Positions 24,703 to 33,653 of a stretch of 39,487 nt of DNA are shown here, in pieces. This DNA comes from Candidatus Zambryskiibacteriota bacterium (lineage in GTDB: Bacteria; Patescibacteriota; Minisyncoccia; Phycocordibacterales; Zambryskibacteraceae), in NCBI GenBank assembly GCA_016180955.1, contig JACPAD010000003.1:45316-84802 (forward strand). Reading direction: 5' to 3'. A program made the position numbers and the translations under genes. Positions within the stretch are counted from its first letter, which is position 1; each line of letters starts with the position of its first letter. Below the pieces are notes generated by a model. That model worked only from the letters and a program-made list of their open reading frames with translations. It was not told the DNA's origin and ran no database searches.

Positions 24703-25763
24703 AAATAGCGGTTGTTGGGGCAGGGATATTCGGAGTGACAACAGCGGTCAAGCTCGCACAAGCGGGCTACAAAGTGAACCTGTACGAGAAGAACTCCGAT
24801 ATTCTCTCTGCCGCTTCCGGTATCAATCAATACCGGCTTCATCGCGGCTACCATTATCCAAGGAGCAAATCTACCGCCCTTTCGTCAAAATACGCGGAAG
24901 ACTCATTTCGCGGAGAATACGGAGAAGCAGTTATCAAGGATAATGAACATTATTACGCTGTTGCTAAAGAGGACAGCAAGATAACGGGAGAAGAGTTCCT
25001 GAATTTTTGCAAAGAATGCGAGCTTGAACATCAAGAAGTTGAACTCGACGAACATTTAAACCCGGAACACATCAGCCTCATCATTAAGGGGGTAGAGTCG
25101 CTCATTGACCCATTGAAGCTTCGGGAACTTTCTTATAAAAAGATCAAGGAATCAGGAGTAAATCTTTTATTGAATAAACTCTTCCTTCCCAAACATATAG
25201 ACGAGTATGATTGGGTGGTAAATTGTACCTACGCCAACTCAAATTTTATTCTTGAAAAGTATCCCGAAGCTCAAAGGGATTACCAGTTCGAGGTATGCGA
25301 AAAACCGCTCCTTTCTTTACCGGAGAAGTATAGGAATAAAAGTATCGTAGTGCTTGATGGCCCGTTCTTCTGCATTGATCCGTACAGTGATACCGGGCTA
25401 CATGTAATGGGTAACGTAGTGCATGCCATCCACGCCACTAACATTGGCCCGTTTCCAATCGTACCCGAGGAGATAAAACTGCTCCTGAATAAAGGTGTGA
25501 TAAAAAATCCTTCCGTAACAAACATCAAATACTTCCTGAAAGTGGCACAGAAATTCATGCCGGATTTCAAGAACGCAGAACACTTCGGCTCAATGTATAC
25601 CGTGCGCACCGTGCTTCCAAATGTCGAGAAGACAGACGAGAGGCCGACATTAGTGTCGAAAGCAGGAGACAAGGTAGTTAACGTCTTTTCGGGCAAGATT
25701 GGCAACTGCGTCGAAGCCGCTCACGAAGTAGTCAAGATGATTAAGACCGGACCTTCTCAATAG
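24699..25763 (+). CDS. FAD-dependent oxidoreductase (DAO family)
   Basis: 354 residues. The N-terminal Rossmann motif AVVGAGIFGVTTAVKLAQAG is followed by LYEKN, the end of the second strand. YRLHRGYHYPRS and the C-terminal KVVNVFSGKIGNCVEAA are consistent with the D-amino-acid-oxidase-like fold. The substrate is unknown; the operon context suggests sugar or amino-sugar oxidation. The gene is the last of the rightward operon and its 3' end overlaps the convergent Gfo/Idh gene by 23 nt. Confidence 0.88.
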   Translation: MKIAVVGAGIFGVTTAVKLAQAGYKVNLYEKNSDILSAASGINQYRLHRGYHYPRSKSTALSSKYAEDSFRGEYGEAVIKDNEHYYAVAKEDSKITGEEFLNFCKECELEHQEVELDEHLNPEHISLIIKGVESLIDPLKLRELSYKKIKESGVNLLLNKLFLPKHIDEYDWVVNCTYANSNFILEKYPEAQRDYQFEVCEKPLLSLPEKYRNKSIVVLDGPFFCIDPYSDTGLHVMGNVVHAIHATNIGPFPIVPEEIKLLLNKGVIKNPSVTNIKYFLKVAQKFMPDFKNAEHFGSMYTVRTVLPNVEKTDERPTLVSKAGDKVVNVFSGKIGNCVEAAHEVVKMIKTGPSQ

Positions 25764-26541
25764 TCCTGAATATCTCCAGAGCGAAACTACCGTTGGAGAG
25801 CGGAGTATCGGATGTCAGAAAATCTCTGATTTCGGCAGAAATCGGAGTAATTTCCAGAAGCTCGATTTTCTCGAGAGATTGTGTTTCGAAGTTTATCGAG
25901 AATAGCTCGTGGTTGCTCCAGATGTAGCCACTGTCGTCGAGTAGAACAGTTACAGTTTTTTGTTTTATAGGGCTTACTCTATTTATCCTAGAACTAATGC
26001 CTTCGAATTCAGTTTCCACAATATCTGAGTCGGAAATAATTTTAGTTTTCTTGCAGGATAATGGCTTTAACTCAAATCCTAAGAACTTTGCTATGGAAAC
26101 TTCATGGCAGAGAAGATGTATCACAGCATCGTCCTTGAAAGTTCCCCATTTTTGCCAGTCGAAATGTATGCTTCTGATTTTTTTATCGCTTACCAAACTC
26201 TTAAGTTTCTGTGCTGCCGGATGGTGGGGAAATTCGTAGCCGATAGCAAGTTTCAGCTTCTTAGCTTCGGCAAGCTTCACCAGCTTCTCCAGATCAGAAC
26301 TTCTTGTTGTACCGGGTTTTTCGAGGAAGACGTGCTTGCCAGCTTCGAGTGCTTTTTGAGCGATTTCAAAGTGTGTTTCTGTTGGAGTGGCAATGAATAC
26401 AGTCTCAACTTCCGGATCATTGAAAATCTGTCCCAAGTCAGTTTTGCTGTCGCATTGGTATTTGACCCCTGCTAATTTTGAAAGTTCTCCCAAAAGAACT
26501 TTCCCCCAGCGTCCAAGTCCGATCAGGGCGACTTTTGTCAT
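25741..26541 (-). CDS. Gfo/Idh/MocA family NAD(P)-dependent oxidoreductase
   Basis: 266 residues. The N-terminal VALIGLGRWGKVLLGEL and the family signature FIATPTETHFEIAQKALEAG, then KHVFLEKPGTT with the catalytic-type EKP. The C-terminal domain is shorter than usual (families reach 330 or more). It probably oxidises or reduces a sugar or nucleotide sugar. It is the last gene of the leftward operon, starting by a 4-nt overlap with the GT2 gene. Confidence 0.9.
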   Translation of the reverse strand: MTKVALIGLGRWGKVLLGELSKLAGVKYQCDSKTDLGQIFNDPEVETVFIATPTETHFEIAQKALEAGKHVFLEKPGTTRSSDLEKLVKLAEAKKLKLAIGYEFPHHPAAQKLKSLVSDKKIRSIHFDWQKWGTFKDDAVIHLLCHEVSIAKFLGFELKPLSCKKTKIISDSDIVETEFEGISSRINRVSPIKQKTVTVLLDDSGYIWSNHELFSINFETQSLEKIELLEITPISAEIRDFLTSDTPLSNGSFALEIFRTIEKVRS

Positions 26542-27458
26542 ATCTTTAATACTTTCCTTATCTCGAATTTTGTAAGAGTAATGATGAACTTGAAATATTT
26601 CGACCAGATGCCGATGGTTTCTGTCATTCCCGGATGCTCTTTTTTAATAAAGGCAATTGCGGCTTGGCAATAAAGTATTATGCCGACTATGAACTCAAAG
26701 GGAGAAAGCATTTTTTCCTGTCGAAGATGAATGATGAAATCTTTCTCGCTCTGGCTTAAGTTGATATAGTGTCCAACATTTTTGATGGTGTTGTGCGCGG
26801 AGAGAGCGCGTCTATCAAGATTTAGCGTCTGGGTAAATGATTGCGGGTAGATGCGATATTTAAGAAGCGGTTTCCTGATATTGGCGAACTTTACATCCGT
26901 CTCGAAGAGAAGTCTACTCCAGAGCTCGTAGTCCTCTGAATTCGAAAAAGTTTCGTTGAAGTGGTGGCTTTTGAAGATCTCCTTTCGGCCCATGACCGTC
27001 GGGTGATACATCGGCGTGGAAAAAAGACTTGAGAATTTGATTCCGAGATGACTCTCGGACCTATTATGTACAGCGACTCTCCGTCCGCTCTCGTTCATAA
27101 TGATAATGCTTGAGCCGACAATACCGATGTAGGGCTTCCTCTCTAGAAATAAGAATTGCTCTGCGAATCTTTCCGGCAGCGAGACGTCGTCCGCATCCAT
27201 TCTGGCGATATACTTGCCTCTTGCGACCTCAATACCCTTGTTATAAGAAGCTGCCAAACCAAGATTCTTACTGTTATTAATATAAACTATGCGGGGGTCT
27301 TTGAAAGACTTTATAATTTCTTCAGTTTTGTCCATCGAGCCATCGTTGATAATAATCAACTCGAAATCAGCGAGGGTCTGGTCAAGGATACTCCGAATCG
27401 CCTCTGAGAGATATTTCTCTCCGTTAAGTACCGGTAAAATTACTGAGATTTTCGGCAT
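26538..27458 (-). CDS. GT2 family glycosyltransferase
   Basis: 306 residues with the GT-A fold: ISVILPVLNGEKYL at the start, IIINDGS (36-41), and the metal-binding MDADD (87-91). NSEDYELWSRLL matches the usual ExxxW-type segment of GT2. It uses a nucleotide sugar to extend the glycan, probably at the membrane, although no clear transmembrane helices are seen. Overlaps the upstream gene by 19 nt. Confidence 0.92.
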   Translation of the reverse strand: MPKISVILPVLNGEKYLSEAIRSILDQTLADFELIIINDGSMDKTEEIIKSFKDPRIVYINNSKNLGLAASYNKGIEVARGKYIARMDADDVSLPERFAEQFLFLERKPYIGIVGSSIIIMNESGRRVAVHNRSESHLGIKFSSLFSTPMYHPTVMGRKEIFKSHHFNETFSNSEDYELWSRLLFETDVKFANIRKPLLKYRIYPQSFTQTLNLDRRALSAHNTIKNVGHYINLSQSEKDFIIHLRQEKMLSPFEFIVGIILYCQAAIAFIKKEHPGMTETIGIWSKYFKFIITLTKFEIRKVLKI

Positions 27459-28510
27459 AGGTGGTTGAAAATTTCTTCGTGCTTATCGAGCCAAACTTCT
27501 TTATCGAATTTCAAAGCTTGTTTTCTGGCATTCTCACTATACTCTTTATAACTTTCTTTTACCTTAACAATTGCACTGGCCACTTCTCCAGCACTAGGGT
27601 AGTGAAGATTCTCAAAATCCTCGACAACCGGAATCAGTACTCCGGATTTGTTATCAACCATTTCCGGCAAACCACCACTTGCAGAAGATATCACTGGCAG
27701 GCCGCAGGCCATGGCCTCGAGAACGAGGGTGGGGCACGGGTCTAAGTATTTTAAATGCAATAGAAGATGAGCTTTCTGATAAAGTCGCGGTGCTTCCTCT
27801 TGGGTAAACGCTCCTGTTTTTTCTATCCATTCTTCTTGCATCTCGTAATCTGCCTCCCCGATTATTATTAATTTTGTATTGATACCGCGCTCCCCAAGCT
27901 CTCTTATGGCTCCCACAGATATATCCATTCTTTCTTTCGATTCGAAGTGATTGCCTGACATTATTATCATCAGCGGCTCATCCGGCAGAGCCGTTTCCCT
28001 TGGCTTGAAATGCTTTGTATCTACAGGATTGATAATTACAGAAGAAGCTCCCTTGAATTCCCCGAGATATTTATCGGCACATCTTTTTACAAACTCGGTC
28101 TGATAAATTACATAATCGGCTTTATGCATTGGCCGCATCAGGCCATTGATTCTCTCAACTGTTTTTTCCGGATAGAGCGCCCGATAGGCTACGCCGTTCT
28201 GGTTCCAGAAAATCTTGACGCCGAATAGTTTATAAATCTTGATCCAGAGATTTGGAGCGAAGGGCAGGCCGCTGCTAACGAGATAGGCAAGATTAAATCT
28301 TTTCCAAGTGTCACCAAACCTCTCACGCAAATGCAAGAGTTTTACCTTCCCGCCGTGAACTACCTTTAAGCTTTCTTTCGACGGCAATACTCCGGCAAGA
28401 TTTAAAGCAATGGTCTTTTTCGGCAGTCCGCGCAATATGCATCGATACAGGATATAAGCTGTAATGAGCGGGTACTTCAGAAATTTGGGAATATAGCCTT
28501 TAATATTCAT
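27440..28510 (-). CDS. GT4 family glycosyltransferase
   Basis: 356 residues. VIINPVDTKHFKP forms the hinge, MIIMSGNHFESKERMDISV the start of the donor domain, and DPCPTLVLEAMACGLPVISS the donor site. It follows the FkbM gene with a 6-nt gap on the same strand. Acceptor unknown. Confidence 0.9.
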   Translation of the reverse strand: MNIKGYIPKFLKYPLITAYILYRCILRGLPKKTIALNLAGVLPSKESLKVVHGGKVKLLHLRERFGDTWKRFNLAYLVSSGLPFAPNLWIKIYKLFGVKIFWNQNGVAYRALYPEKTVERINGLMRPMHKADYVIYQTEFVKRCADKYLGEFKGASSVIINPVDTKHFKPRETALPDEPLMIIMSGNHFESKERMDISVGAIRELGERGINTKLIIIGEADYEMQEEWIEKTGAFTQEEAPRLYQKAHLLLHLKYLDPCPTLVLEAMACGLPVISSASGGLPEMVDNKSGVLIPVVEDFENLHYPSAGEVASAIVKVKESYKEYSENARKQALKFDKEVWLDKHEEIFNHLCRKSQ

Positions 28511-28516
28511 GCTGAT

Positions 28517-29173
28517 TTAGGCCCAGTTGAAGTCGACGTTTCTAATCTTATTATCAAAAACTCTTTTTCTCAAAGCTCCCGTTGAAGCTTTGAGAGACGG
28601 TATTCTCTCATGGGTTTCTACCAGTATATTCCGGATTCTGCGGACGAGGCCCTTGTCTATGAGCGAATTCAAAATTTTTACCTCTTCGCCCTCAACATCG
28701 ATTTTTAAGATTCCGATAGGATCGTTTAAATGCGAGATGAAGTCGGAAAGATCAACGACTTCACAAATGATAAAGTTGTCCTTATCAATGTTTCCTTTAT
28801 CTTCCAGAAGAGACGAGCCGGCTGAAAACTCGGCAGGATTATCGGCGCGGTTTTGGTGGAAATATAATTTTGCCTGTCCGGCGTGGTCAGAAACTGCCTT
28901 GTTGATAGAGATAATGTCTGGATTATCTCGAAATTTTTCTTTCAATATTTCAAAAGCTTGCGGGTCCGGCTCAAAAGCGTAAACCCTTACCCCCGGTTTT
29001 ACCATTCTTTTGGTAACGACCCCGATATTGGCGCCGCAATCGATAGCGACTTCTCCCGACTGTAGAGAATCAAAAGCATTTTTATAAGCCCGTTTCCGAA
29101 AATGCGGTCCGATTTTCGGAAGGTCGTAGAGCCATTTCCTGAAATTCGCATAAACTTTATGGATAAAATACAT
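28517..29173 (-). CDS. FkbM-family methyltransferase
   Basis: About 218 residues from the internal Met at 29173; an upstream in-frame ATG at 29215 would overlap the preceding gene by 59 nt and is less likely. Motif I is AIDCGANIGVVTKRM, then VYAFEPDP, and the FkbM hallmark ILKIDVEGEEVKIL. FkbM enzymes O-methylate sugars or polyketides. Here a glycan sugar is the likely target. Confidence 0.88.
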   Translation of the reverse strand: MYFIHKVYANFRKWLYDLPKIGPHFRKRAYKNAFDSLQSGEVAIDCGANIGVVTKRMVKPGVRVYAFEPDPQAFEILKEKFRDNPDIISINKAVSDHAGQAKLYFHQNRADNPAEFSAGSSLLEDKGNIDKDNFIICEVVDLSDFISHLNDPIGILKIDVEGEEVKILNSLIDKGLVRRIRNILVETHERIPSLKASTGALRKRVFDNKIRNVDFNWA

Positions 29174-30104
29174 GCAGGTAGCGGTCGACAGTCTCTTTAA
29201 GAGTGGGATTCTCAATCTTATTCTGATATTCCTTGTAGTTTGCGGCGACCGTATCTATCGCTTTAAGGGCTTCCTCTTCGTTTGAAAATCCCACTCCGGC
29301 GTCTTTAACAAGCTCTGGATGCCCGCCGGAGCGTACGAATACGGCAGGCAGGCCACAAGTGAGCGCCTCCACCAATGCGTTTGAACACGGATCGTCAAGG
29401 CTCGGGGCAATATAAATGTCATGCTGCCTCAAAATTTCCGCAAGTTCTTCGGAAGGCACCGGCGCTATGACTTTTGCTCCTTTAAATTCCACTTTCGTTC
29501 TACCGACAAAAGTCAATTCGTACTTTGTATGGTCAAGATGCTTGTCAAGCCAAGAGAGAAGCGGTCCACCCTTTCTCGGATTGTCAGACCATGCGGTGGC
29601 TATCAGCTTTACTTTTCTTTTCCCATCGGGAGGGGCAATGCGGCCTTGGCGGTGGAAAATATCCGGATCGGAGGCGTTTAAAATAACGTGTGGCTCTTTG
29701 AAGATGAGGCCGATCTCCTTGTACTTATTGTATGACCATTCGGAGATAAAGACAGTTGCGTCCGCATACTCGCTATTGAGGGCCCAGAGGTCTTTGTCTA
29801 TCTCAATGTTCTCTCCGCGATAGACGCCGATAGGGCCGGCCAGCCGCTGAAGCATTCTTGTAGCGTACTTTCTCCTGTACCGCTTCATCTTCTCCTTGTT
29901 GAACTCAAAAGAGTTAAAGAGACCGGCTTTGGTATTCTTGCCTAATGTATTATTGCCGACATCATAGCCGCGACTCTTGAGCTCCTTGGTCAAGGCAAGC
30001 AGGAACTGATTGCCGCCGCCATAAGGCGGCTTCTGGAATTTGTGGAAGATAGTGATCTCCGGACCGTTTAACCATCTATCAATTTTCTTAAATATTCCCG
30101 CCAT
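29157..30104 (-). CDS. GT4 family glycosyltransferase
   Basis: 315 residues. FHKFQKPPYGGGNQFLLAL near the N-terminus is the acceptor loop, LIATAWSDNPRKGG the donor-domain start, and PSLDDPCSNALVEALTCGLP the donor site with E-x-x-C-G-L-P. It overlaps the upstream glycosyltransferase by 37 nt; a later start would remove conserved sequence, so this start is kept with some doubt. Confidence 0.88.
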   Translation of the reverse strand: MAGIFKKIDRWLNGPEITIFHKFQKPPYGGGNQFLLALTKELKSRGYDVGNNTLGKNTKAGLFNSFEFNKEKMKRYRRKYATRMLQRLAGPIGVYRGENIEIDKDLWALNSEYADATVFISEWSYNKYKEIGLIFKEPHVILNASDPDIFHRQGRIAPPDGKRKVKLIATAWSDNPRKGGPLLSWLDKHLDHTKYELTFVGRTKVEFKGAKVIAPVPSEELAEILRQHDIYIAPSLDDPCSNALVEALTCGLPAVFVRSGGHPELVKDAGVGFSNEEEALKAIDTVAANYKEYQNKIENPTLKETVDRYLHVFYP

Positions 30105-31108
30105 AACGGCAATTGTGAGTCGAAGCTGTTTCCTCTGACTGTTTTCAGGCCTTTGTTTATCAGTTTTTCTCTCAAGTTTTGGTCTCTCAAAGCTTGAAGG
30201 GAGAGAGCATATAAGCCGGAAACGTCATCTATCGGAGCCATCATAGCATTTTCCCCGCTTATTACTAAGTCCTTACATTGGCCTACAGCGGTTGTTACCA
30301 AAGGCACGCCCTTAGCCATTGACTGGAGACAGCTCTTCGGCCCGCCTTCTTCGCGCGAAGTGATTAAATATAAGTCTAATGCGTCATATAAATCTGATAC
30401 ATAAGATGATTCTTTGAAGTATTTGTGCCGGTAAGGGATGCCGAGTTTTTCTAACCCGCTCTTCACATATCCGCGCGAAGGACCTGATAGTAAAACCCAG
30501 AGATTCGGAACATCGTTTTTTAATTTCTCAATTACTTTCAGGAATATATCCGGCCCCTTGATGGGTTTGGGTTCAAAGCCCTCGCCCCAGCCGACGCCGT
30601 CTTTCTGGAAAGAGCCGATCACCACGGTATTCTCTGGGATGCCATATTCCCGCCTCACCTTCAATTTGTTTTCCGCCGTTTGTGGCATGAAAATGCTCGT
30701 ATCAATGCCGAGAGGAATGCGCATAACCTTGATTGGATCGATAATACTTTTGATAAGTCTTTCCATGTCGCTATTTGAGACGCGGACTTGGGTGATCTTA
30801 TCTTGGTGACTCTTCAGTGCTTCGAAGCATTTGCGAAAGCTCTCCTGTGTCTCCGGGTTGCCGTGATAGTAGTCAACAGAAATCCTGTTCTTGCTCTTAT
30901 AAATATTATCCAAGAGAAGCGAGAATTGAGAAGTGTAGTGGACCGCTTGAGGTAAGTTTAAGTACATCCTCTTCACTATCTCTACTGGTACACCAAGCTT
31001 GACAGCAAAATTCTTAAGATCTTTCGCATCATCATCAGTAGACCAGCCAGAATTATCACCCACAATGAAGAGCTTACTATAAGGCTTAGAAAAAATATCT
31101 TTCAGCAT
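30068..31108 (-). CDS. GT4 family glycosyltransferase
   Basis: 346 residues. MRIPLGIDTSIFMP is the hinge, VVIGSFQKDGVGWGEG the start of the donor domain, and SREEGGPKSCLQSMAKGVP the donor site. The upstream spacer of 134 bp to the carbamoyltransferase gene contains the solo 36-nt palindrome, so this gene may have its own promoter there. Confidence 0.88.
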   Translation of the reverse strand: MLKDIFSKPYSKLFIVGDNSGWSTDDDAKDLKNFAVKLGVPVEIVKRMYLNLPQAVHYTSQFSLLLDNIYKSKNRISVDYYHGNPETQESFRKCFEALKSHQDKITQVRVSNSDMERLIKSIIDPIKVMRIPLGIDTSIFMPQTAENKLKVRREYGIPENTVVIGSFQKDGVGWGEGFEPKPIKGPDIFLKVIEKLKNDVPNLWVLLSGPSRGYVKSGLEKLGIPYRHKYFKESSYVSDLYDALDLYLITSREEGGPKSCLQSMAKGVPLVTTAVGQCKDLVISGENAMMAPIDDVSGLYALSLQALRDQNLREKLINKGLKTVRGNSFDSQLPLWREYLRKLIDG

Positions 31109-31165
31109 AAATTCTACGCGTTGACAACCTACATTTTAGCATACTGGCACCTTTTTCTTATTACC

Positions 31166-31201
31166 TACGATATAATTCTCCTGCCGTCTAATTATATCGT
31201 A
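31166..31201 (+). repeat. Solo copy of the 36-nt palindrome
   Basis: Identical to the palindrome at 7072-7107; the identity covers 47 nt (31165-31211 and 7071-7117). It lies alone between the carbamoyltransferase stop and the next gene, 24 kb from the PaaX-like gene. Both strands carry TATAAT (31171-31176 on the plus strand). Confidence 0.9.
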
Positions 31202-31242
31202 TACATCACTATTAACTAAGAGATTAAACTTAGTTGTTTTTA

Positions 31243-33015
31243 TTATCTTATGGATTCTAATAAATGTTTCTTGGAGTGATTTGAGAATACAGTATTACCG
31301 ACAATTACTAAATCGAGTTCAGTTTTATCAAGCATTTCAAGACCCACTGCGCAGAAGTTCAATATCGGCTCGCCGGCGGGGTTGAAAGAAGTATTAAGCA
31401 TAATCGGCATTCCCTTAATCTTTTCAAACTCCTTGAGAGTTTTGTAAATGAACGGATTCTGGCTCATGCTAATGGTCTGAATCCTAGCACTGCCATCAAC
31501 ATGCGTAATCGACGGCAATTTATCCCTGAAATCTTGCCGCGTATCGCAAATGACGGACATGTAAGGCACTGGCGCTTTGTTGGTGAAGTATTTTTGAGAA
31601 TCTTCCTCCGTCACTATCGGAGCGAAGGGTCGGTACCATTCGCGATGCTTTACTTTGTCATTGAGGATGTTGCGCATCTCCGGATTGAGGGGATTACAAA
31701 GTATGGAACGGTTGCCGAGAGCCCGCGGCCCGACTTCATAGTTCCCTCGGATTAAACCGACAGTCAGATCTTGGGAGATAAGTTTCGCCAGAACGAGAGG
31801 CAAGTTTTCTTCCGGTATTGTTTTATTTGGATATTTTTTCTTCAAATCTTCGAGCTTATCTATATCAAAGGATTTTGAGCCTAGATACGGAGAAAAATAT
31901 TCTTTTGATCCGGAAAAATTGTTGCTGTGCACGCAATAATAAACGTACAGCGCCGCGCCTCCGGCCAAACCACAGTCAGAGGGATTTGGAATAAAATGAG
32001 TCTTTTCGAACAGCCCGCTTTTCTCAATGACATAATTGGTCGTGCCGTTCAAAGCACAGCCGCCGACAACGCAGAGATTTCTCGATTGTCCTTTGTTTTC
32101 CCTAATCAGTCGCAAGACTTCTTCCGTCCAAGCTTCTTGGACTGTGGCCGCCAGGTCCTGCGAATCCTTATCTTTAGGTCCGCCGAGACGGAGCTCGTCT
32201 TGTCTCAAGAGACCAAGCCAGAGTTTAATCCTGTCTTTTATACCGGACAGTTCCAAGGGGTATTTCCTAGGCGTCAGATACTTTCTAAGTTCTGGTATAT
32301 CCCGTAAACCTAGGTCATTTATCCTGTGTCCCAAGCCTCTAGCTTGAAGGTCTGCAAGCTCGGCGTAGGGAATCTTTTTATACTCCCTTACGTATTTTTT
32401 TGCATAAGGCAGCCAATCTTTGTGCACCTCTCCATAAGAAGTAAGTCCCATAGTTTTGCCAGAAGTAGTACCTTCTATTTCCGGATTAATGCCTAAGATG
32501 TAGCCTAAATTATTATAGCTTTGGCCGAAGGCGATGGGAATATTTTTCAGATACTCGAGTTTATTTTCAGCCGCTTTGAAAAAAACCGTTTTGCCGTCAT
32601 TGCCTATGCCGTCGTAGCTTAAAATCAGCGCTTTATCAAAAGGACTTGTGAAATATGAAAGCGCCGCGTGTGAAAGATGGTGGTCAATATGGTGAATATT
32701 TTTATATTCTATGCCCGCTTCCTTCAAAAGGATTTTTAAATTCTTAAATTCCTCTTCGCGTCCTTGATTCTGGACTGCTACGGCGTCGAATTCCGAGCCC
32801 CACTCCTTTTTTACAAGATTAAGAAACAGTTTCAGGTCTTCTATATCCGTATATTGAAAAGTGCTTTTAAACTTCCCCCGCTCGAGTGTTTGTGCCGAGA
32901 GCTTATAGCGTTTTTGGCGGAAATATCTTTCCGCCTCCATAACGGCAGTAATTTTCCCGTCTTCAACGAGGGCGAGATTCGAATCATGTCCTAAAGATAT
33001 GCCGAGTATTTTCAT
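31243..33015 (-). CDS. NodU/CmcH-family carbamoyltransferase
   Basis: About 590 residues from MKILGISLGHDSNLAL; the frame is open 75 nt further, but that part lies inside the methyltransferase gene. The N-terminal Kae1-like domain shows HIDHHLSHAALSYF, the metal-site histidines. The C-terminal carbamoyltransferase domain shows GLIRGNYEVGPRALGNRSIL, REWYRPFAPIV and LNTSFNPAGEPI. The family moves a carbamoyl group from carbamoyl phosphate via ATP to a hydroxyl of a sugar or antibiotic. Here a carbamoylated glycan sugar is likely. An ATG at 33018 is an equal alternative start; the start overlaps the upstream stop. Confidence 0.93.
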   Translation of the reverse strand: MKILGISLGHDSNLALVEDGKITAVMEAERYFRQKRYKLSAQTLERGKFKSTFQYTDIEDLKLFLNLVKKEWGSEFDAVAVQNQGREEEFKNLKILLKEAGIEYKNIHHIDHHLSHAALSYFTSPFDKALILSYDGIGNDGKTVFFKAAENKLEYLKNIPIAFGQSYNNLGYILGINPEIEGTTSGKTMGLTSYGEVHKDWLPYAKKYVREYKKIPYAELADLQARGLGHRINDLGLRDIPELRKYLTPRKYPLELSGIKDRIKLWLGLLRQDELRLGGPKDKDSQDLAATVQEAWTEEVLRLIRENKGQSRNLCVVGGCALNGTTNYVIEKSGLFEKTHFIPNPSDCGLAGGAALYVYYCVHSNNFSGSKEYFSPYLGSKSFDIDKLEDLKKKYPNKTIPEENLPLVLAKLISQDLTVGLIRGNYEVGPRALGNRSILCNPLNPEMRNILNDKVKHREWYRPFAPIVTEEDSQKYFTNKAPVPYMSVICDTRQDFRDKLPSITHVDGSARIQTISMSQNPFIYKTLKEFEKIKGMPIMLNTSFNPAGEPILNFCAVGLEMLDKTELDLVIVGNTVFSNHSKKHLLESIR

Positions 33016-33653
33016 CATTTCTTTAATACGATACCGTATCCGGTCGTCCACGCTCTCAAAGTCTTGTTTGTAGTCTTCTTGTCTAACCACAAGAGAATTT
33101 TAATAAGCGGTATCTGGATCGGGCGCCACGATACTTCCTTGGCAAGGAAAATATGCTGGATCATCAGTGCCATAACTGCAAAAATAGTCCCTTGAGACTC
33201 TATTTCAATTTTAAAATCCAAGTCTTGCGCCGCCTTCTTCCAAAAGTGGTCAGTGTACCGACCGAAGTCGAACGGGTCAGCGTGTAAAGGATACATGAAT
33301 GGGACGGTTGCGAGGACTATGCCTCCCGGCCGCAGCAGCCGTCGAGCCTCCTTAAGTACCTTCAGCGGATCAGGAACGTGTTCTAAAAGCTCGGCTGCTA
33401 TCGCCACGTCATATGAGTTGTCCGGAAGCGGGATAGTTGCCGCGTCTGCGAGAATATCGGGTTCGTCCCTCTTTTCAATATTGACGTAAATCACTTCAAC
33501 GCCGAGCTTATCTATGTCGAAGGAGCCGCGCTTATTTTTCTTTTTGCCGCCAATGTCTACTACTTTCCCTTTAATTAAACTACTTTTAGAAAAGAAAAAC
33601 TCGTCAATGAAATAACGGCGGACCGAGGTAGAAATAGAAGTACGACCTTTCAT
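33015..33653 (-). CDS. SAM-dependent methyltransferase (Methyltransf_11 type)
   Basis: 212 residues. Motif I is unusual (VVDIGGKKKNKRGSF, lacking the GxGxG spacing), followed by the canonical IPLPDNSYDVAIAAELLEHV and ARRLLRPGGIVLATVPF segments. Probably a glycan or lipid-carrier modifying enzyme. Linked by ATGA-type overlaps to the flippase upstream and the carbamoyltransferase downstream. Confidence 0.88.
   Translation of the reverse strand: MKGRTSISTSVRRYFIDEFFFSKSSLIKGKVVDIGGKKKNKRGSFDIDKLGVEVIYVNIEKRDEPDILADAATIPLPDNSYDVAIAAELLEHVPDPLKVLKEARRLLRPGGIVLATVPFMYPLHADPFDFGRYTDHFWKKAAQDLDFKIEIESQGTIFAVMALMIQHIFLAKEVSWRPIQIPLIKILLWLDKKTTNKTLRAWTTGYGIVLKK

Noticed and set aside
17159-25763. Recoded TGA (Gracilibacteria or SR1 code)
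   Set aside because: TGA ends several genes at neat ATGA overlaps with the next start, and no in-frame TGA interrupts conserved domains.
33019-33090. Longer start for the carbamoyltransferase
   Set aside because: The extension is out-of-frame methyltransferase sequence; family proteins begin at MKILGISLGHDS.
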